From the NCBI RefSeq assembly GCF_006088715.1, contig NZ_CP030771.1, positions 8,244,001-8,308,000 on the forward strand: 64,000 bases of DNA, written 5' to 3'. The notes under the pieces are model-generated. The model worked only from the letters and a program-made list of their open reading frames with translations. It ran no database searches and was not told the DNA's origin. Below are positions 60,791 to 64,000 of this stretch, one piece after another. The stretch's first letter is position 1. Every line of letters starts with the position of its first letter. A program made the translations under genes and the position numbers. Source of the DNA: Streptomyces sp. YIM 121038. Lineage in GTDB: Bacteria > Actinomycetota > Actinomycetes > Streptomycetales > Streptomycetaceae.

Positions 60791-62236
60791 CTATCCGCCC
60801 TCCCGTCGCCGCGCCGCGTCGAGCCGGGTCGGCGGCAGGAACTCCCGTACGTACGTGCGCTCCCAGCACGCGCCCGTCGCGCGCAGCTCGCGCCAGGTGG
60901 TGTAGCGGTAGCGGTACAGGCGGGCCCGCACGTACCGCGGCGGCCGGTCGGGGAAGGGGCAGTGGCGCAGCAGCCGCAGGGTGTCGCGGTCGCCCTCCAG
61001 GAGCCGCTCCACCAGCGGCCCGAACCAGGCGCGCGCGTACGCGGGGGAGAGCCCGGCGAACCACATCAGCCAGTCGAGCCGCAGATGGTACGGGGCGAAC
61101 TGGCGCGGCCAGCGCCGCGGGTCGCCCGGCTTGCCCTTGAACGCGTACTCCCGCCACGCGGAGTCCCGCCGGGGCACCTCGTCCGCCGTGCCCTCGACGA
61201 CCACCTCCTGGCGCACCCGGCTGACGCTGCCGAACGCCCCGTAGGCGTTGACCAGGTGCAGCGGGTCGAAGGAGGTGTTCATGATCTGCCGCCGCGACAG
61301 CATGTTGCGCGCCGGGCGGTGGCTCAGGGCGAGCAGCGCGACGGTGACGGCGATGACGAGGACCTCGTACCAGAGCGGGGGAGCGGCGAGGCGCGCCGGC
61401 GGGTCCGCCGCGTCGCCGGGGAAGAGGCGGAAGTCGACGGCGGACAGGGCGAGCGCGACCGTCAGCCAGTTCAGCCAGGAGAAGTTGCCGGAGAGCACCA
61501 GCCACAGCTGGGTGACGGCCATCAGACAGGCCGCGACCGTCGCCACCGGCTGCGGGGTGAAGAGCAGGAAGGGGACGACGAGTTGGGTGACGTGGTTGGC
61601 CGCGGCCTCCGCGCGGTGCAGCGGGCGCGGCAGGTGGTGGAAGAACCAGCTCAGCGGCCCCGGCATCGGCTGGGTCTCGTGGTGGAAGTACAGACAGGTG
61701 AGCCGGCGCCAGCAGGAGTCCCCGCGCATCTTGATCAGGCCCGCCCCGAACTCCACGCGGAACAGGACCCAGCGCAGCAGGAACAGGACGAGGACCGGCG
61801 GCCCGACGTCGTCCCCCGCCAGGAACACGGCGAGGAAGCCGACTTCGAGGAGCAGCGACTCCCAGCCGAAGGCGTACCAGGTCTGCCCCACGTTCACGAC
61901 GGACAGGTACAGGACCCACGGCAGCAGCCAGAGCGCCATCGCGGCCCCGAGCGGCAGCCGTCCGTCCACGCCCGCGAGGAGCGCGGCGGAGACCGCGCAG
62001 CCCGCCCAGGCGCAGCCCGCGAAGAACCGGTCCGAGTAGTGCAGCTGGAACAGGCTCGGCGCGGCCCGGAACGGCACCCGCGCGACGTACCGGGGCACCG
62101 GCAGCATCCCGCGCTCGCCGATGAGGGCGCGGAACTGCAGCGCAGCGCCGAGGAAGGCGACGAGGTAGACCGCGGCGAGCGCCCGCTGGAAGACCAGCCG
62201 GCTCAGCCAGTACCCGTCAGCCGTGAACCACTCCAC
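60791..62236 (-). CDS. Lipase maturation factor family protein (DUF1222)
   Basis: 481 aa membrane protein with about six to eight helices. Family signatures VEWFTADGYWLSRLVFQRALA, FGWESLLLEVGFLAVFL, RWVLFRVEFGAGLIKMRGD, CLYFHHETQPMPGPLSWFFHHLP and NAYGAFGSV. Folding factor for lipases or esterases in the family's founding member. The likely start is GTG 62236, matching the conserved N-terminus, but it has no ribosome-binding site. No lipase gene lies beside it. Confidence 0.88.
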   Translation of the reverse strand: MEWFTADGYWLSRLVFQRALAAVYLVAFLGAALQFRALIGERGMLPVPRYVARVPFRAAPSLFQLHYSDRFFAGCAWAGCAVSAALLAGVDGRLPLGAAMALWLLPWVLYLSVVNVGQTWYAFGWESLLLEVGFLAVFLAGDDVGPPVLVLFLLRWVLFRVEFGAGLIKMRGDSCWRRLTCLYFHHETQPMPGPLSWFFHHLPRPLHRAEAAANHVTQLVVPFLLFTPQPVATVAACLMAVTQLWLVLSGNFSWLNWLTVALALSAVDFRLFPGDAADPPARLAAPPLWYEVLVIAVTVALLALSHRPARNMLSRRQIMNTSFDPLHLVNAYGAFGSVSRVRQEVVVEGTADEVPRRDSAWREYAFKGKPGDPRRWPRQFAPYHLRLDWLMWFAGLSPAYARAWFGPLVERLLEGDRDTLRLLRHCPFPDRPPRYVRARLYRYRYTTWRELRATGACWERTYVREFLPPTRLDAARRREGG

Positions 62237-62298
62237 CTCACCATTGTGACGCTGAGTGAGCCACCGGTCCCGTCGGCCCGCGCCGCGCGCGGCGGCCC

Positions 62299-62952
62299 CT
62301 AGGGCGTCACGAGCCCGGCCTCGTACGCGATGATCACCAGCTGCACCCGGTCGCGCGCCCCCAGCTTGGCGAGCAGCCGGGTCACATACGTCTTCGCCGT
62401 GGCCACGCTGATGCACAGGCGCTCGGCCATCTCGGTGTTGGACAGGCCGCTGCCGACGAGCGTGAGCACCTCGCGCTCCCGCTCGGTGATGCCGGTGACC
62501 TCCCGGGCCGGGGCGGCCGCGGCCCGCGGGCGGACCGCGAACTCCTTGATGAGGCGGCCGGTGACGCTCGGCGCGATCAGGCCGTCCCCGGCCGCGACGA
62601 CCCGCACCGCGCCCAGGATGTCGTCGAGCGCCATGTCCTTGACCAGGAACCCCGACGCCCCGGCGCGCAGCGCCCCGTACACGTACTCGTCGTCGTCGAA
62701 CGTCGTCAGGACGACGACCCTGGTGGCGCTCCCGGCCGCGGTGATCCGGCCGGTGGCCTCGATGCCGTCCACGCCGGGCATGCGGATGTCCATCACCACG
62801 ACGTCGGGCGCGAGTTCCCCGGCGAGCCGGACGGCCTCGGCGCCGTCCCCGGCCTCGCCGACGACGTCGAGCCCCTCGGCCTCGGCGATGACCATGCTGA
62901 GGGCCGTGCGCACCAGGGGCTGGTCGTCGACGAGCAGCACGCGGACCGTCAT
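62299..62952 (-). CDS. NarL-family response regulator
   Basis: 217 aa. Receiver with acidic pair in VLLVDDQP, phospho-acceptor Asp55 (VVVMDIRMPGVDG), Thr in VLTTF and Lys in FLVKDM; C-terminal LuxR-type HTH (ITEREREVLTLVGSGLSNTEMAERLCISVATAKTYVTRLL). ATG 62952 overlaps the kinase stop (ATGA). Partner of the adjacent histidine kinase; target genes unknown. Confidence 0.95.
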   Translation of the reverse strand: MTVRVLLVDDQPLVRTALSMVIAEAEGLDVVGEAGDGAEAVRLAGELAPDVVVMDIRMPGVDGIEATGRITAAGSATRVVVLTTFDDDEYVYGALRAGASGFLVKDMALDDILGAVRVVAAGDGLIAPSVTGRLIKEFAVRPRAAAAPAREVTGITEREREVLTLVGSGLSNTEMAERLCISVATAKTYVTRLLAKLGARDRVQLVIIAYEAGLVTP

Positions 62953-64000
62953 CGCGCACCCGCCGGGACCGGAAGGCGCGCCGCGACCCGGAAGCCGCCG
63001 CCGGGGCAGGGCCGCGCGGAGAAGTCGCCGTGCAGCAGGCTCACCCGCTCCCGCATGCCGAGCAGCCCGTAGCCGGAGCCCTGGCCGTCCCCCGCGCCGG
63101 TGCCCTTGCCCTTGCCTTCGTCGACCACCTCGATCCGCAGCTCCTTGCGGTGGCGCTCCACGGTCACCCGGCAGGACGCGGTGCCCGCGTGCCGCACCAC
63201 GTTGGTGACCGCCTCCTGGATGATCCGGTACGCCGACACGTCGACCTCCGGCGGCAGCGGCCGGGGCGACCCCAGCCAGCGCACGTCGACGCGGACCCCG
63301 GCCGCCGTCGTCCGCGCGGCGAGCCGGTTGACGTCCGCGAGCCCCGGGCTCGGGTCGAGCGGCGCCGCGTCGGCGGCCCCGCCCGGCTCGGCCTGCCGCA
63401 GCGCGCCGAGCATCCGGCGCAGGCCCGACAGCGTGTCGCGGCTCGCGGTCTCCACCGCGCCGAGGGCGCCCCGCGCGAGCTCGGGCCGGGTGTCGATGAC
63501 GCGCCGGGCGGCACCGGCCTGGAGGGCGACGATGCCGATGGTGTGCGCGACCATGTCGTGCAGTTCGCGCGCGATGCGCAGCCGTTCGGCGGTGACCGCC
63601 TGCGCGGCCGCCTGGGCGCGCACCTGCTCGGCGTGCGCGCGGGACTCGTGCGTGGCCCGGCCGAGGAGCCAGGCGATGACGGCGGTGAGCGCGACGGTCA
63701 GCTCGGCGGAGGTGCCGACGACCCAGCCGCTCAGGAGCCGTACGGCGAGATAGGCGGCCAGGGTCCCGAGCGCCATGGCGAGGGCCACGGCCCCGGTCCT
63801 GCGCGGCCGGAACGCGGCGACGAAGTACAGGGCGACGTCGACCGCGAGGAACTGCAGCAGCGGGATCTCGCCCACGCTCAGCGGCATCGCCCCCAGGGCG
63901 GAACCGGCGAGCAGCAGCGTGAGGCCCCGCAGCGGGCGGCGTTCGACGCGGACGCAGCCCGCCAGGGTGACGGCGGTCGCGAGCGCGAGGGTCACCAGGC
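62949..64000 (-). CDS. Sensor histidine kinase (NarX/DesK type), 5' end outside the window
   Basis: At least 350 residues seen. Several membrane helices, then HisKA_3 dimerisation box RIARELHDMVAHTIGIVALQ (phospho-His in ELHD), and HATPase with N-box YRIIQEAVTNVVRHA and G-box GYGLLGMRERV. A Gly/Lys insertion (GKGKGTGAGDGQGSG) widens the ATP lid. Forms a two-component system with the overlapping response regulator. The N-terminus is cut by the window end. Confidence 0.93.
   Translation of the reverse strand, partial: LVTLALATAVTLAGCVRVERRPLRGLTLLLAGSALGAMPLSVGEIPLLQFLAVDVALYFVAAFRPRRTGAVALAMALGTLAAYLAVRLLSGWVVGTSAELTVALTAVIAWLLGRATHESRAHAEQVRAQAAAQAVTAERLRIARELHDMVAHTIGIVALQAGAARRVIDTRPELARGALGAVETASRDTLSGLRRMLGALRQAEPGGAADAAPLDPSPGLADVNRLAARTTAAGVRVDVRWLGSPRPLPPEVDVSAYRIIQEAVTNVVRHAGTASCRVTVERHRKELRIEVVDEGKGKGTGAGDGQGSGYGLLGMRERVSLLHGDFSARPCPGGGFRVAARLPVPAGAR

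Noticed and set aside
57332..62302. Very long plus-strand open frame (about 1,650 codons) opposite CHAT locus B and the lipase maturation factor gene
   Set aside because: Mirror of the high-GC coding strand; spans two real genes, has repetitive Gly/Arg/Gln composition and no ribosome-binding site.
1..64000. CRISPR arrays, transposases, attachment sites, tRNA or rRNA genes
   Set aside because: None seen on reading both strands; the tandem repeats found are short and degenerate and not spacer-separated.

Overview
High-GC (about 70% or more) actinobacterial DNA with GTG/TTG starts, 4-bp stop/start overlaps and TAGnnT-type -10 boxes; almost certainly Streptomyces. No rRNA, tRNA, CRISPR array or transposase gene was seen.

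1-21.3 kb (perhaps to 22.3 kb) is the right-hand part of an ansamycin biosynthetic cluster. It opens with the C-terminal end of a modular type I PKS (KR-ACP, no thioesterase). Next come the NAT-like amide synthase that releases and macrolactamises the chain, and the 3-amino-5-hydroxybenzoic acid (AHBA) starter-unit genes in the same order as the rifamycin cluster: rifF-G-H-I, then K-L-M-N. rifJ (aminodehydroquinate dehydratase) lies apart at 20.8-21.3 kb, so the whole AHBA set is present. Tailoring genes are two paralogous P450s flanking a FAD monooxygenase, two methyltransferases and a [3Fe-4S] ferredoxin. Regulators are a LuxR-type protein and an orphan OmpR-type response regulator. Four transcription units share an 18-bp box (TAYCWGRYYGAGGGATGC) placed 19-20 bp upstream of a -10 hexamer; it matches, as I recall it, the RifZ box of the rifamycin cluster.

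21.5-30.4 kb: cold-shock-like and DUF5988-like small proteins, an htpG (Hsp90) gene right next to the ansamycin cluster, a WS/DGAT acyltransferase, an unusual zinc-ribbon SDR without the catalytic Tyr, an orphan 57-aa peptide gene, and an ArsR-MFS pair.

30.4-36 kb: a 1,602-aa TPR-CHAT (caspase-like) protein translationally coupled to an unrecognised 227-aa protein. A second CHAT locus at 55.3-60.7 kb (minus strand) couples a zinc-finger/TPR/CHAT protein, a helical-repeat protein, a DUF6338-like membrane protein and an acidic DDL-repeat protein. These two loci are the best candidates for an undescribed system, possibly a signalling, proteolysis or defence module.

36-45 kb: LacI-regulated oligosaccharide ABC importer with a clan-A glycosidase and a GH38 alpha-mannosidase. 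45-46.6 kb: divergent alpha/beta hydrolase and MarR with repeated operator sites. 46.6-55.4 kb: GntR-regulated L-fucose uptake and oxidative catabolism (ABC importer, dehydrogenase, lactonase, dehydratase, keto-deoxy-fuconate dehydrogenase); the terminal cleavage enzyme is not in the window. 60.8-64 kb: lipase maturation factor and a NarL-type two-component pair cut by the window end.
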